DNA of 64,000 bases from Carettochelys insculpta (lineage: Eukaryota > Chordata > Testudines > Carettochelyidae): NCBI RefSeq assembly GCF_033958435.1, contig NC_134137.1, positions 319,795,501-319,859,500 on the forward strand. Reading direction: 5' to 3'. The notes beneath the pieces were generated by a model. The model was not told the DNA's origin. It made no database searches and worked only from the letters and a program-made list of their open reading frames with translations. A program made the translations under genes and the position numbers. Below are positions 21,964 through 34,198 of the stretch, in pieces; within the stretch, counting starts at the first letter, position 1; each line of letters opens with the position of its first letter.

Positions 21964-23166
21964 TTACTCAAGATGATCCAGTCTTTCCACAAAGACATGA
22001 GAGGAACCGTCCAATACGATGGCACATTATCGGATGCTTTCAGCATCAGGAGCCGTGTCAAACAAAGATGCATCCTTGCTCCGACATTGTTCTGGATCTT
22101 CTTCGCACTCCTCCTTAAACACGCCTTTGGATCTTCAACAGAGGGCATCTTTTCGCACACAAGACCTGACGGGAAACTGTTTAATCTTGCAAAGCTGAAA
22201 GCTAAATCTAAGGTGCGGGAAGTCCTCATCAGAGAGATGTTGTTCGCAGATGACGCTGCTGTTGTGTCACACACAGAAGATCAGCTTCAGAAGCTGCTGG
22301 ATCCGTTCTCCAAAGCATGCAAGGACTTTGGGCTCTCCATCAGCCTAGAGAAGACAAATGTACTTGCTCAGGATGCTGCTGATTCTCCATCGATCAGCAT
22401 TGACAACTATATGCTGGAGGTCGTCCAAGAGTTTGTTTACTTCAGGTCCACCATCACTGACACCCTGTCCTTGGAGACTGAGCTAAATAAGAGGATCGGT
22501 AAAGCAGCCACAACTCTGTCCAGACTCAGTGAGAGAGTGTGGAATAACAACAAGCTGTACACCCACACCAAAATGCAAGTCTACAGAGCCTGCATCCTCA
22601 GAACCCTCCTTTATGGCAGCAAGACTTGGACCCTGTACGCCCACCAGGAAAAGAGGCTGAATGTCTTTCACTTGGGCTGCCTCAGGTGCATCCTTGGAAT
22701 ATTGTGGAAGGACAGAGTGTCCAACACTACTGTCCTTGAGCAAGCTGGAATCCCAACTATGCACACCCTCCTCAGGCAGCGGCTGCTCCGCTGGCTTGGC
22801 CACATCCACAGGATGAATGATGGAAGGATCCCAAAAGACATCCTGTATGGCGAGCTAGCCTCTGGCAAAAGACCTCCCGGATGCCCTCAGCTGCGCTACA
22901 AAGATGTTTGCAAGAGAGACCTCAGGGAATTAGACATCAAGTCAGACAGCTGGGAGGAGCTGGCAGATGATCGCAGCAGATGGAGGCAGGAACTATACAA
23001 GGGCCTTCAGAAGGGTGAGTTGAGGATCAGACAGCTAGCAAAGGAGAAGCGAGCCCATGGAAAGGACAACAAGAACCTGCCAGACACCCTTTACATATGT
23101 AACAGATGCAGCAAGGACTGTCACTCTCGTGTGGGTCTTCACAGTCACAGCCAACACTGCAAATGA
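21964..23166 (+). pseudogene. LINE reverse transcriptase C-terminal part and tail domain
   Basis: This resumes with LLKMIQSFHKDMRGTVQ in the shifted frame and stays open for about 400 codons. It contains motif B as RVKQRCILAPTLF (the usual SGVKQGC has lost two Gly), an intact LFADDAAVV motif C, then LLYGSKTWTLY, WLGHIHRMNDGRIPKDILY, KDVCKRDL and a final YICNRCSKDCHSRVGLHSH Cys/His motif. The 1-bp deletion and the motif B changes make it inactive. It preserves the C-terminal half better than the copy at 3953-4755. Confidence 0.9.
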
Positions 23167-23235
23167 GGATGCCAAACGGAACTACAAAGGGTGCGATCCA
23201 TTGTCTACGTAGACTGAAGGATGCTACTACTGCTA

Positions 23236-24369
23236 TGTAATAAGGGCATCTCAATCCTCACACCCCTTTGTGTCATACTCATGATATCCAGCCCCTGGCA
23301 CTAGCTGGTCACATAATTTCCAGACACTCTCCTCCCAAAGGTATAATGGACCCCTATTTACCAGCTTTTCCTTATACCACCACTCCTATGAGCCTCTCAA
23401 TGCTTATGAACACTTACAACAAAACAAATTGAAGGTTATTAAAGTAAGAACAAATATTTGTTTAGAAATGATAAAGTGATAGAAACAACTGGTTACAGCA
23501 CAGAAGAAAATCCTGAAACACAAACTCATATCTACGCTTATCAGTAGCTTCCATTCCTAGATAATAACATAGATTTCCATACCCAAGTTAAATCTATTGC
23601 AGAGATGTCTGGTTTCTCACTAAGCAGGATTCAAAACACTCATGAAAAGTCCCTTATTCCCCCAGACCTTCCTCTGTGACTGCATCCAGATTGTCTTTCC
23701 CTGCACTCATTTATACTGGAAACAATGCTTTGTTTCTGTTCATTTGTCAGGGAGATTGTTCTATTGTTCTTCTCTTAACTGTAAAGGGGTTTGAGTGATG
23801 TCTCTGATGGTTTTCCATTGATATTTTCAGATACAGCAACACTGGTCAATGAACTGTGCCTTGCAATATCTCCCAGGCTGATTAGGAAGGATCGACAACT
23901 ACCTCCTGCTTGAGGGCCAGCCATGAGGCTCAGTACATCAGTGATTAATTTCCATTCCAACTTCATAAAACATACTCTCATACAAATGCAATAATTCCTT
24001 ATATGTTACTTGTATGTGCATCTCAGAATGACTGAGTCTTGAGCTTTCTGTAGGCACCTTACATGATATCCTTTATGGATAAATACTCTGCAAGATGTGT
24101 TTGGTGTAATGTGTTTGTCAGGTCAGAGGTGAGGGCTTTTTACACAAAGGACAGGGAACCCTTTGCCAGCAGGTCTCTATCATGACTGTACCAATGATTC
24201 TGCAGGAAAAAATAAGAAAAGGCACATGTTTATGGTTGTTACTTTTGGACAGTTTGAAACAGGTAAGAAACATACGCAGTACTTCTGCTGCTGAAAGTAC
24301 TGAGTGCTGCCTACAGATTAAGTGATCGTGTGACGTAGTTACCAATTTAATTGAGTATCCAGTGGGATG
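23236..24369. other. No recognised feature
   Basis: AT-rich sequence without recognisable element or gene. Confidence 0.4.
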
Positions 24370-24480
24370 TTTCCTGTGGAGTCTTGTAGGAATCTGTTCT
24401 TTGCCCAGAACTATTCAATATCTTCATCAATGAGCTGGAAGAAAATGTAAATTTGTTGCTGGCAATTATTGCAGCTAGTG
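24370..24480 (+). mobile_element. CR1 reverse transcriptase relic
   Basis: GGGATGTTTCCTGTGGAGTC to AATATCTTCATCAATGAGCT translates approximately as the CR1 motif B block (GVxQGSVLGPxLFNIFIN), here degraded but ending LFNIFINELEENVN. No neighbouring CR1 sequence is clear. Confidence 0.7.
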
Positions 24481-25263
24481 CAAAAGTTTGGAATGGTAAA
24501 TAGTGTTTATGATAGCTCAGTTATATGAATTGTTCTGTATCAGCTGGTAAGGTGTGCTCATGTAAACTATACGTGTGACATTGAAAACAGTGTGAGAGAT
24601 TGTGATGGATAACCAGTTGCATGTAATTTCCTTGTATGATATTGCAATGACAAGGGCTAACATAATCTGGTACGTTTCAGCAGGTAGAACAGCAAATAGG
24701 GGTATGGACATGACATTTCCTCCCATATGCAGCTGTGGCAGGCTAGACTAGGTTGAGAGGACCTCTGCTGGAGGCCTCATGGCCCTGTGCCCCTCTGCCC
24801 CAGAAGAGAGCAGCAAGAAGTCCTACAGACAGCTGGAGCAGCTAATAAGGGCCAAAAGGGCCAGATGAAAGGCCAGCAGCAAAACAAGAGTCTTCGTGTG
24901 CTGTGTGGAGCTTGATGAGGATGGACTGGGTGCCTATTCGGCTAGATGCGAAGCAAGACCATTCAAAAGTCAGGCTGAGTCCAGGGGTTTGAGCATAAAA
25001 CCTGGGCAGATTAGGTAAGGAAACTGAGATGGGTTCTCCTGACCTGAGCCCAGGATGTCCTGCTGAAATAAACACACATCCGTGGAACGGTTTGATTTTG
25101 ATAAAACTGCATTTTTCTCTCACAAGAAATTGTTCCCTCAGAAGTGTTTCACCCATCTTTAATATTTTCTTCATCAACATATAAAATAGCAGGGAAGGTA
25201 GATGACACAAAGATATAAAGAAGGGTTCTTTAAAATAAGCAAAAGGTCCAGTGCAAGTGTCAA
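24481..25263. other. No recognised feature
   Basis: The sequence includes a purine-rich stretch around 24780-24880. No gene or element is recognised. Confidence 0.4.
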
Positions 25264-25276
25264 TCTTAATTAACTG

Positions 25277-25415
25277 GATGCTGAAGCATCCAGCATCTGA
25301 AGAAGTGAGTTAACTCACGAAAGCTCATGCTCTAAACTTTTCTGTTAGTCTATAAGGTGCCACAGGACCCTTCGTTGCTGCTACAGATCCAGACTAACAC
25401 GGCTACCCCTCTGAT
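25277..25415 (-). mobile_element. Pol III SINE, ordinary form, minus strand
   Basis: On the minus strand the head reads AGAGGGGTAGCCGTGTTAGT, then GTCCTGTGGCACCTTATAGA and GAGCTTTCGTGAGTTAACTC, ending in a CAGATGCTGGATGC tail. It is flanked by a perfect 13-bp duplication TCTTAATTAACTG (25264-25276, 25416-25428). This standard head-to-tail copy contrasts with the fold-back copies elsewhere. Confidence 0.9.
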
Positions 25416-25429
25416 TCTTAATTAACTGT

Positions 25430-26399
25430 AACTCATTCTTAATTACTTGTAACTATAACAGCAATAAAGCAAGTGACAGTTCTTCCTTCATCTGAGAAAA
25501 ACATCTCAAAATAAAACTGAAGACTAAAAATTGCATACATTATGTGCCCATTAAATAATTGTAAGAATACAGTGGCATTAAACTAGTAAATGAATGACTT
25601 CAGTGGCTCCAGGTTTGAATCTGCCTCCTATATTTCTCTGACATCTGAAAAAAGGGGAAAAAAAGAAAGAAAGGAAGATAACTGGGGAGCGGGGGGAGAA
25701 ACCCACCACAATCACAGACACCTAGTCTTTAAGCAAGGTTACAAGACCAGTGCAAACATGGACTAGCCGTGAACATGGTTCTTTAGCCACTACCTCCCAC
25801 ACAGAGCTGGTAACACACTCCCCAAGCCCCTGACAGCTTTATTGTGAAGCAGGCTGACAGGGTAGAGGGTGGAGGTATGATGTTTTCAGGAAGTTCATCC
25901 CTGGAGGTACAGGGCTACATAATTAAAAGAACGCTATTTTGAACATACATCAGAAATCTTTATGTACATTCATCTCTCGCTATACAAGCAGAATTGGTTC
26001 CCAAATTTCTGCTCATAGGTGCAAACTCAAAAGAGCGACACTAAATTCCCATTAAAATACATGTAAAAGTCTCCAATTCATTCCAAAGGCTTGTAACTTG
26101 ACATGAACCAGTTGAGTGTAGGTACTTTTCTGATGTATTTGAATAGTTTGGCACCAGAAATAGAATGTAGTGTATGTATGTAGAGCAGGGATTTCCAACC
26201 TATGGATCAGGACACAAACATGGGTCCCATTAGATTGGTTAAAGGTCACCAGCTGGGCAGTTCCCAGCTGCTTGTGACTGTTAAAGAAGCCATTTGCAGT
26301 GTCTTACTGCTGCCTCAGGCAGATATCTATCAATAGAGATAGCTGCTGGAGATGGCAGCTCTCTATCAGTAGGGATAACAATTACCTTATGCCTAGGTG
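25430..26399. other. Mostly unassigned; possible hAT end near 26187
   Basis: CAGGGATTTCCAACCTATGG at about 26187 resembles a hAT terminal sequence, but no matching right end was found. The rest, including GAATTGGTTCCCAAATTTCT near 25990, looks repeat-derived but is unassigned. Confidence 0.35.
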
Positions 26400-27060
26400 C
26401 TGAAACCTTAACGCTGGAGTTAATTGCTGGGAGCAGGAGGGCTGCGGGAGGAGGAGGAGTATCTAAGGCTGGGGCTGTTGAGGGATGCAGGGGGGTCTAT
26501 GACTGGGGGGAGTTTGGGGCTGCAGATGGGGTTGTAAGGCTGGGGGTGGTTTGGGGCTGCTGGGGGGTATAAAGCTGGGGCAGTTGGGGGCTGCTGGGGG
26601 CAGTTTGGGACCTTGGGAGTGGGGGTTAAAACCCGGCCAAGGTTGAGGTCTGTGGGGCTGCTGCGGGGGGGAGATCTAATACAGTAAACTCTGGAGTTAC
26701 CCAGGGGTTGTTCCTGCAACCCCTGCGTAATTCAAATTTTGCTGGAAGGGGAGGGGAGCCAGGAAACACCAGGGCTGGTCAGTTTCCTGGCTCCCAGAGT
26801 GGCTGGAGCTGGGAACCAGGGGCAGGCTGGTTCCAGTCTCCCCATAGCTTGTGGGGCCAGAAAACTGATCATCTCATGTCTGGTCAGTTTCACATTCCTG
26901 CCATTGCAGGGGAGGGAACCGGGCTAAGAGCCTTCTCCCTCTCTTCCCTCAGCCGCAGGGCTATCAGACAGCTGCATGTCTGAGGGAAGGGAGGGAGAAG
27001 GCTCCAGCCGCAGAGCTGCAGGTCTCCCCACCCACAGCCAGGGACCCCACAGCTGAATGT
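26400..27060. repeat. GC-rich, partly tandem G-rich region
   Basis: Between about 26460 and 26640 the motif TGGGGCTG/TTGGGGGCTGCTGGGGG recurs irregularly, forming a degenerate G-rich repeat with runs that could form quadruplexes on the plus strand. 26700-27060 is also GC-rich and includes repeated CTGGTCAGTTTC blocks (26776, 26880). Frames here have low-complexity composition. Confidence 0.5.
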
Positions 27061-27700
27061 CTGATCTCAAGGAGATTTGCAGCTCAAGCCTTGCAAATGC
27101 AAGAAGTAGTTTTGGGTCTCTCCTATAAATCAGGATAGCAAACCCTCCAGCCTATAGTGTACATGGAAACAGCTTCTTCTTCATCTTCAAATCAAAAGAC
27201 CAGCTTGAACAGAGCAAAACTTCTTAGGCCAAACCACATAAGAGGGTGGCTACGAACAATAAATAGTCATTCCAAATGGACCTGAAGTTTTGGTAGATCA
27301 GACTCTTATATAAATGTAGCATTAAGTCCATCTATAATGGACATCAGTATTAATTATTTATGAAAGGAAGAAATGACGTGAAATAAAGAAACACTATTAT
27401 GCTGTTAGGCCCTAGATGGCCATGAACTGGAACTTATTTAACCCCTGGTTGGACAAGCATAAGACCCTGCAAGACCTGTTGCCAAGGAATTGAAGGTAGA
27501 TGAGGGGGTTTTGGGAGAAGAACAGTCCCTATGTCAGCTCTCTCATTTGGTCTTCACTGAGCTAATCCCCCCCTGAGTAGGTTAAAGAAACACTGGTCCA
27601 GAATACACCAGATGAGTGGCACACAGCAAGGCTCACTGCACCAGAAAAGCTGGTCCAAGATCTCCAAAAGGGTTTATCCACATATTTTCACATTGGACAC
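27061..27700. other. No recognised feature
   Basis: No gene or element is seen. Confidence 0.4.
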
Positions 27701-27712
27701 TAAATATCTCCC

Positions 27713-27932
27713 TTGCATGTTGATTAGTAACAGAGAGAGAGCCGTGCTAATCTATATACTATCAAAACAAAAAAGCAGTAAAGTAGCACTTTAAAGATTA
27801 ACAAAACAATTTAAATATTGAGTCTGTTCTGGTATGGGTATGGTCTGAAGAAGTGGGTCTGTGCCACGAAAGCTTATCACCTAATAAATTTTTCTGTTAG
27901 TTTTAAAGTGCTACTTCACTGCTTTTTTGTTT
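27713..27932. mobile_element. Fold-back SINE with its own TSD
   Basis: A plus-strand SINE head and 5' body (CAGAGAGAGAGCCGTGCTAA to AACAAAACAATTTAAAT) is joined directly to a minus-strand SINE starting with its 3' tail (ATATTGAGTCTGTTCTGG), then GAAGAAGTGGGTCTG and the body. It ends before the second head. The flanks TAAATATCTCCC (27701-27712) and TAAATATTTCCC (27933-27944) form a 12-bp target duplication with one mismatch. Confidence 0.8.
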
Positions 27933-27944
27933 TAAATATTTCCC

Positions 27945-28979
27945 CTCACTGTTGGAAATCTATTTCAGTTTGGTCTGCCTGCCATACATACTGAAAGACT
28001 TGCCTGTGCATTCACAAAACTGACAAGCCAGAAGCAATGATTTTCTCTTTGTTTTGTTGTGCTGTGATTTATTTTGGCTCCCCTGTGACAGGGTTAAACA
28101 AGACTCTGAGCACTGTTGGATAAGTGGAGAGGTAATGAAGAGAATGCCAGCTTTTCCGTAATAAGCTGTCATTATCTAACAACTGCAAATATTTTGTGCA
28201 TATTACATTTGGGCAGTTTAAGACATCTCCGCAATGGACATTATTTCTGTTTGTGGTTATTAAAGTCTCCAAGCAGCTTTCATAAGGTCATGCACCAGAT
28301 AACAATTTTTTAAATTTTATTCAGTATGAATTATATACCCAACTCATTATACTTTTTGAACTTTCAAATTTAGACTGCACACACTTTCCTGAAATTTTCC
28401 TAATTTAAGAGTTACTTGTCTGCACAGGAAGGCAAACGGATTCACTTATTTTTCATATGTAAGTCGTCGGACTGTATGAAAATGAATCCATTTACACCTT
28501 CATCTTCAACATTATCTCATGCAGTATTTATTAGCTTTTTACCTAGACTTGTCCTCCTATCAATGCCTCCCGTTAGCGCACAAAATGTGTTTTTGTTGTA
28601 TTTCTAAATGTGTTCCTGGCTGGAATCTCTCACAAAAATACTGAGCTAAATTTTCACCTGGTGAAAATATGTTTAGCTCTACATGAATCACTGCAGCATA
28701 ACAAATGCATGTAAGCTGATGATCTGGTCCTCGTTGTAGGAAATGTACCTTAGAAGGGCATGTAAGAACACAACAGTACAGAGCTTTTACTGCTCATCTT
28801 ACTAGAATTGTTTCCAAGCATAGAAAGAGTTGCAGACATACCACTTACGCAGTTTTTGTGGCAGTGTAAATCAACTGGGCTGGATCCTCAACTTCTGCAA
28901 ACTAACTCCAGTGACTGCATCATATATATTATTTTTGCTGGGTCTATCCATCTCTCTGTCCAGGCAAGTTTGTACCGTG
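27945..28979. other. Mostly unassigned; one possible palindromic relic
   Basis: GAGCTAAATTTTCACCTGGTG (28646) and AGCTGATGATCTGGTCC (28715-28731) resemble the ends of the dispersed palindromic repeat described at 44375-44452. Otherwise no feature is recognised. Confidence 0.35.
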
Positions 28980-29240
28980 TTCCCCCCACCCCAATCCTGG
29001 CTACTGCATGGCCCAGCTCAGCCCTCCTGCAGTGGATGCCCCCTGCACTATGCCAGCCCCACCCCTCTCCCATCCAGGACAGGGCCCATCCCAAACGAGA
29101 CCCCCCCACACCATACCAGCTTCAGCCCCTTCCCTGGCCAGCACTGGGCCTGGCCCAGCCCTCTGATGGAGCACCTCTCCGCACCATGCCAGCTTCTCCT
29201 CCAGCCCCAGTCAGTGCAGGGCCCAGCCCATACACTTTGG
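28980..29240. repeat. Degenerate C-rich minisatellite
   Basis: About three units of 66-70 bp each begin with a variant of CACCATGCCAGC (near 29045, 29111 and 29185) and continue with C-rich text ending in GGGCCCAGCCC-like sequence. The overlapping plus-strand frames of 171 and 206 codons, rich in Pro, Ser and Leu, are a by-product. Confidence 0.6.
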
Positions 29241-29324
29241 ATGTGTATCACAAGAAGTTTCTGTCTAGAACTTTCTCCAAGCCCAACTTCTACTTGCAAG
29301 TGGAGCTGCAACTGGGCCTTTAGC

Positions 29325-30998
29325 TATACAGATTTATACTGCTTTTTTTGCCTCAGTCTTCATGGACACCGTCAGCTCCCAGACTATGGCATGAGGCAAT
29401 GCAATATGGGAAGGAGGCAGGCAGCCTTCAGTGGGGAAAGAACAGGTTAAGAGCTATTTAGAAAAGCTAGACACACACAAATCCATGGGTCCAGATTTAA
29501 TGCATCCAAGGGCACTGAAGGAATTGGCAGATGTCATTGCAGAGACTTTGGCTATTATCTTTGAAAACTCATGGAGATTGGGAAAGGTTCCAAATGACTG
29601 GGAAAAGGCCAATGTGGTGCCCATTTTTAAAAAAGAGAAAGGACAATCCAGGGAACTTTAGATCAGTCAGCCTTACCTCAGTCCCCTGAAAAATGATAAT
29701 GGGGATCCTCAAGAAATCCATTTTGAAGCACTTGGAAGAGGAGAAAGTGATGCAGTAGTCAACATGGATTCACCAAGGGCAAGTTATGCTTGACCAACTG
29801 ATTAGCTTCTATGATGAGGTAACTGGCTCTGTGGACATGGGAAAGTCAATGGAAGTGATAAACTTTGACTTCAGTAAAGTTTTTGATACAGTCTCCCACC
29901 ACATTCTTGCTGCAAAGTTAAGGAAGTATGGGTTGGATACGTGGACTGTAAGATGGATAGCTGACTATACAGTCGGGTCCAATGGGTAGTGATCAATGGC
30001 TCTGTGTCTAGTTGGCAGTTGGTTTTAAGTGGAGTGCCCCAAGGGTTGGGTTTGGGGCCAGTATTGTTCAACATTTTTATTAATGTCCTGTATGAGGGGA
30101 TAGATTGCACCCTCAACAAATTTGTGGATGTTACTAGGCTGTAGGAGAGGTAGATAACATTGGAGAGTAGGGATAGGGTCCAGAGTAACCTAGATAAATT
30201 GGAGGACTGGGCCAAAAGACATCTGGTGCAGTTTAACGAGGACAAGTGCAGAGTCCTGCATTTGGGAGACAAGAATCCCAAGCATTGTTACAGGCTGGGG
30301 ACTGACTGGCTAGGTAGCAGTGCAGCAGAAAAGTACCTGGGGATTACTGTAAAAGAGAGATTGGGTATGAGTCAACAGTGTGCCCTTGTAGCCAAGAAGG
30401 TTAAGAGCATATTGGGGTGAATTAAGAGGAGCATTTCCAGCACATCTAGTGACATTATTCCCCTGTTTGGCACTGGTGAGGCCACATCTGGAGTATTGCA
30501 TCCAGTTGTGGGTCTCCCACTATAAGAAGGAAATTGATGCCTTGGAGTTTGTTCAGCAGAGGACAATGATTAGGGCACTGGAGCACTTGACCTATGAGGA
30601 GAGGCTGAGGGATTTGGGGTTATTTAGTTTACAGAAGGGAAGACTGAGGGGTGATTTAACAGCAGCCTCCAACTTCCTGAAAGGGGGCTGTAACGAGGAT
30701 GGAGAGGGGCTGTTCTCTGTAATGATGGATGGCAGAAGAAGGAGCAATGGTCTGAAGTTACAGAGAAGGAGGTATAGGTTGGATATTAGGAAAACCTATT
30801 TCACAAGAAGGATAGTGAAGCACTGAAATGCGTTACCAAGAGAGGTGGTGGAATCCCCATCCCTAGAGGTTTATAAAACCCTGGCTTGACGAAGTCGTGG
30901 CTGGGATGATTTAGTTAGGTTTGATCCTGCTTTAGGCAGGAAGCTAGACTAGATGACCTCTTAAGGTCCCTTCTAGCCCTAGGATTCTATGATTCCAT
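29325..30998 (+). mobile_element. CR1 LINE, 5'-truncated, 1.7 kb
   Basis: The copy begins within ORF2 (TTTTTTGCCTCAGTCTTCA) and runs through the RT to the 3' UTR (GATGACCTCTTAAGGTCC) and the CR1 tail (GATTCTATGATTCCATGA). Several frameshifts and stops are present. It represents a different subfamily from the 5.8 and 19 kb tails. Confidence 0.93.
29431..30826 (+). pseudogene. CR1 ORF2 reverse transcriptase and C-terminus, degraded
   Basis: Readable blocks in order are KSMGPDLMHPRALKELADVI, NDWEKANVVPIFKK, INFDFSKVFDTVSHHIL (motif A), GVPQG and PVLFNIFIN (motif B), KFVDVTRL in place of the usual KFADDTKL (motif C, second catalytic Asp replaced by Val), WAKRHLVQFNEDKCRVLHLG, RPHLEYCIQLWVSHYKKEI and YFTRRIVKH. 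The frame changes several times between blocks, and a TGA follows VKH. The element cannot encode active RT. Confidence 0.92.
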
Positions 30999-31344
30999 GA
31001 CACTGAGATTGTAGCCCAGGGTTCAACAGAGATATACAGGCCTTGAACTGGGCTGTCACACACTTTCAATAGTCCCATAAAGAGGGCCATGGATATGTGT
31101 TTTTCCTTGCTATCTGCCAACCAGCTCTCTAACATGTATGGGATCATTCCAATATTTCAGTCAAAATTGATAAACTGTATTAACTTTTTGTATCTTTAGG
31201 GTCTTTGCAATGCAGAGTTATGATTGGTGCAATCAGCAACAAGACTATCTACAGTGATAAGAGCGGGCCCAATTTTAAAATGGAACGCACCCCAAGCTTC
31301 ATACTGAGTTTGAAGTTTGTACCTGTGCCTAAGTATGGATTTAG

Positions 31345-31600
31345 AAAAACCAAGCAGTCCTGTAGCATCTTAAAGACTAACACTTCTATTTATTAAGTAT
31401 CAGAACAAAAAAGCAGCCCAGTAGCACTTCTGGCCCTGTCCCACAAAAGCTCATCACCTAATAAATTGTTTTGTTAGTCTTTAAAGTGCTACTGGACTGC
31501 TTATTTGTTTTGATAGTATATAGACCAGCACAGTTATCTCTCTATTTATTAGGTAATGAGCTTTCGTGGGTAAGACCCACTTCTTTAGATTTGGAGCAGA
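31345..31600 (+). mobile_element. Pol III SINE split by a nested SINE
   Basis: The left part AACCAAGCAGTCCTGTAGCA and AAAGACTAACACTTCTATTT is continued at the right by ATTTATTAGGTAATGAGCTT and TCGTGGGTAAGACCCACTTC. The body is interrupted by the insertion at 31396-31540. The 3' tail is near GATTTGGAGCAG. Confidence 0.8.
31396..31540 (-). mobile_element. Fold-back SINE nested in another SINE
   Basis: A minus-strand SINE (head GATAACTGTGCTGGTCTATA at the right end, body to GAGCTTTTGTGGGACAGG) has at its left an inverted copy of its 5' body (TATCAGAACAAAAAAGCAG to AGTAGCACTT). It is flanked by a perfect 11-bp duplication TCTATTTATTA (31385-31395, 31541-31551), which lies in the host SINE body. 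The SINE 3' tail is missing at the junction. Confidence 0.85.
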
Positions 31601-34195
31601 TAAGTGAAGCTACAGACAAACTCTGAGACTAGGGAGGCAGACTTCACTTGCAGGAGCTACCCTATGTCCTGACATTTTAACCCAAAGTTATTTGTCGGGA
31701 CAAAAAGAAGACTGTTCCCCCCACCCCCCAAAATCAAACACAGCAGCGCTGCATTGCATACGGGCCATCTGAATTGAAATGTAATGGGCTCCTGTGGTCA
31801 TACTGGCATCAGAGGGCAAGAGGGCAAGGGTCTCATTGGTATCCGTCTGTGAATATCAGCTCTCCTATTGAGTTGAGTGTTCCCCAGCTCATTAGTTACA
31901 CAACATGTAGTTTGCGATGTCAGAGAGAGGGTGGCAGGTAAGAGATCAAAAGAAAGCTAATATCATACTGATCATTAATATTATTGTATGGGTATATCGG
32001 GGGATAAATTCAAAATTACAAATGTATAGTGTGGCAGAGGGGTTGGGAACTCAGGACCAATCCCAGCTACAAGCACCTCAGGTGCTGAGGCCCAGACATG
32101 GGAGGCAGCAGGTCTGGAGCTTGGTGAGAAAGGGTCATCCCCAGTCTGGGACACTGCAGAGTTCAACAGGCATCACCCACAGTTGCAGATGGTATGGGGC
32201 TCAGAGACTCAGCTTCAGCCATGACCGATGAAGAGCTCGTGGAGGAGTGGGGGATCAGGCTTATTCCCAGCTGGAGGTAGCACAGGGCTGTAGGAGGGTT
32301 AGCCCCAACCACGGGTGGTATGTATATGTTTGGAGGTTATCTCTGAGGATCCCCGCGGGTGGGAAGAACTGCTTAGATGATACAAAAGTTATCCCAATTT
32401 AGGAAATATCATTGCCCAATTTGCTGTGCTTGCACATGTGCATGTTTGTGGTCTGTCTGCAAAGCCTACTTAGGTTTTCTATAAGTGGCTGAATGCTTTG
32501 TAAACAGGGGTAGAATTCTGAAGTCTAGTCTAGTAATCCAAACTAGTGGGATGACTTATTTTTCCTCCTGCTGTGCAATCCTGCTTGCAGAGTTCAGGAT
32601 TAACTATCATTTTGTTTCTGCTCAATGATACGAGAACCCAAGTAGATGGAAATTTTCACCTGTTGGAAGGAATCTTTTCCTAATTTGCATCACAAAATTA
32701 TCTATAATTCCTACTTTACTGTTCTCAAAGCATTTGAAGTGATAACACAGAACTTGAATGAGAGAGAATGGGTTTTCTGTCTTTCAGACTGCAAAAATAT
32801 AAATGACTAAGTAATGAACTATTCCCTTAAAATGCCAGTGATTTTGAGGAACCTTAACTAGTCTACAACTTCTTCCCCAAGTTATTAAACCCAGCAATTA
32901 AAGGCTAAACAGTGCTAGAGGAACACTTCTCAGCAAAAACAGAACATGAATAAACATTACTGAAAGAAATATTCTAAGAATATAAATCTTAGTTTCTTCT
33001 GACATTTAGAATACCAATTGGAATGGCTTCTCAGAGCTCAATCCCAAACCACATAAAGTTAATGAAAATAATTCCTCTGATTTCAGTGGGCATTGCATAA
33101 GCTGTACCTTTAGCTTCTCATGGTCTGTGTGTCATTGTATCCCTTAGGCTGGAGAGAACAGGACATTTGGTTCTGGTGTATAGGTACAGGATTAGGAATG
33201 TTATAATTTTTAATATTGTTGCTTTTGTAGCCTGGGATTTTGAAATTCCCTTAGATAAATGCAGACCTAAATTGAACATTTTACTTAACGTAAAAGTGGG
33301 ATAATGATTTTTAAATTTGATAATGTTTTATTCCTTGCAAATAGGGCTCATGCAGCATGCTGAATTGCCAGCCCCAGAGTCCTCTCTTTATTCACAGTGT
33401 GGGCATGACCGGAGCAGATTCTTTGCTCACACTACTCTACCTTAGGCTAAAAGAACCAAATCTAGGGGTGATTGAACCATAAGGCCTTGGCCTCCCTGTT
33501 TGAGTTGAGCTGGTTGGAAAATTTGGAGCAAAATTTGCAAAAATGTTTGTCATTTTATTTTCTCTATTTCCTTACCAGCTCTATTGCTGAGGCTAGCACT
33601 ACATGGATGCCAAGGGGTAGTCACCTAGATGTGGTGGTGTACTAGGAAAGAAGACAAATTCATGTCATGCTGGCTGATAAAGAGCAGATCCTTCAGTAGC
33701 AGAAACTCGGTGGCATGGGAAACAGGTTGAGGAGTAGGTGAGAAGGAAGGGGGATCAATATACTCCATCTCTCCTCCGGTTCATGGAGACAGAGCAACAG
33801 CCTGCATTAAATTTGCTGAGGCTCCTCCTCAACCATGCACCCATGGGACAGCAGCAGCCAAGAGACTATTTCTGGTAATGCCTCCTCCTTTGGATCTGCT
33901 CTCCCAGGCTTCTACTCGGGGGGGAGACTCACCATTGGTTAAAGCTAGTGCAAATGCACATAAGCCCCCGCATAGCTGGTTTAGGACCATTATGGTTCCC
34001 TGGAGATCTTCTAGCTTAGTAGGTTGACCCCAAGACTCCCTCCATGATAGCACAAACCTTGCCACTTCAGTGGAATGTTGCAAAGAGAATACACCAATGG
34101 GGATATTTGCGGAGATTTTTTCCCTGAACCTCTCCTATGTGGGTTTAGCATGGAGTAAATTCCTCAGCAGCAGCTTCTGGCTTTCTAGAAGCAGC
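31601..34195. other. Mostly unassigned
   Basis: A moderately GC-rich stretch at 32030-32340 and an AT-rich remainder show no recognised gene, RNA or element. Frames on both strands are short and lack motifs. Confidence 0.4.
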
Positions 34196-34198
34196 TTA

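Larger units (their letters stand above)
21215..23235 (+). mobile_element. APE-type LINE, 5'-truncated second copy
   Basis: Colinear with 2807-4815 of the first LINE, starting at TTTGGTAACCTCAGG and ending with the same GACTGAAGGATGC followed by a TACTACTGCT tail. The endonuclease is absent through 5' truncation. The two copies differ at scattered sites and carry different disabling changes, so they are separate insertions of one family. Confidence 0.9.

Noticed and set aside
28830..29450. 206-codon plus-strand frame
   Set aside because: Runs through the C-rich minisatellite and into the CR1; no family motif.
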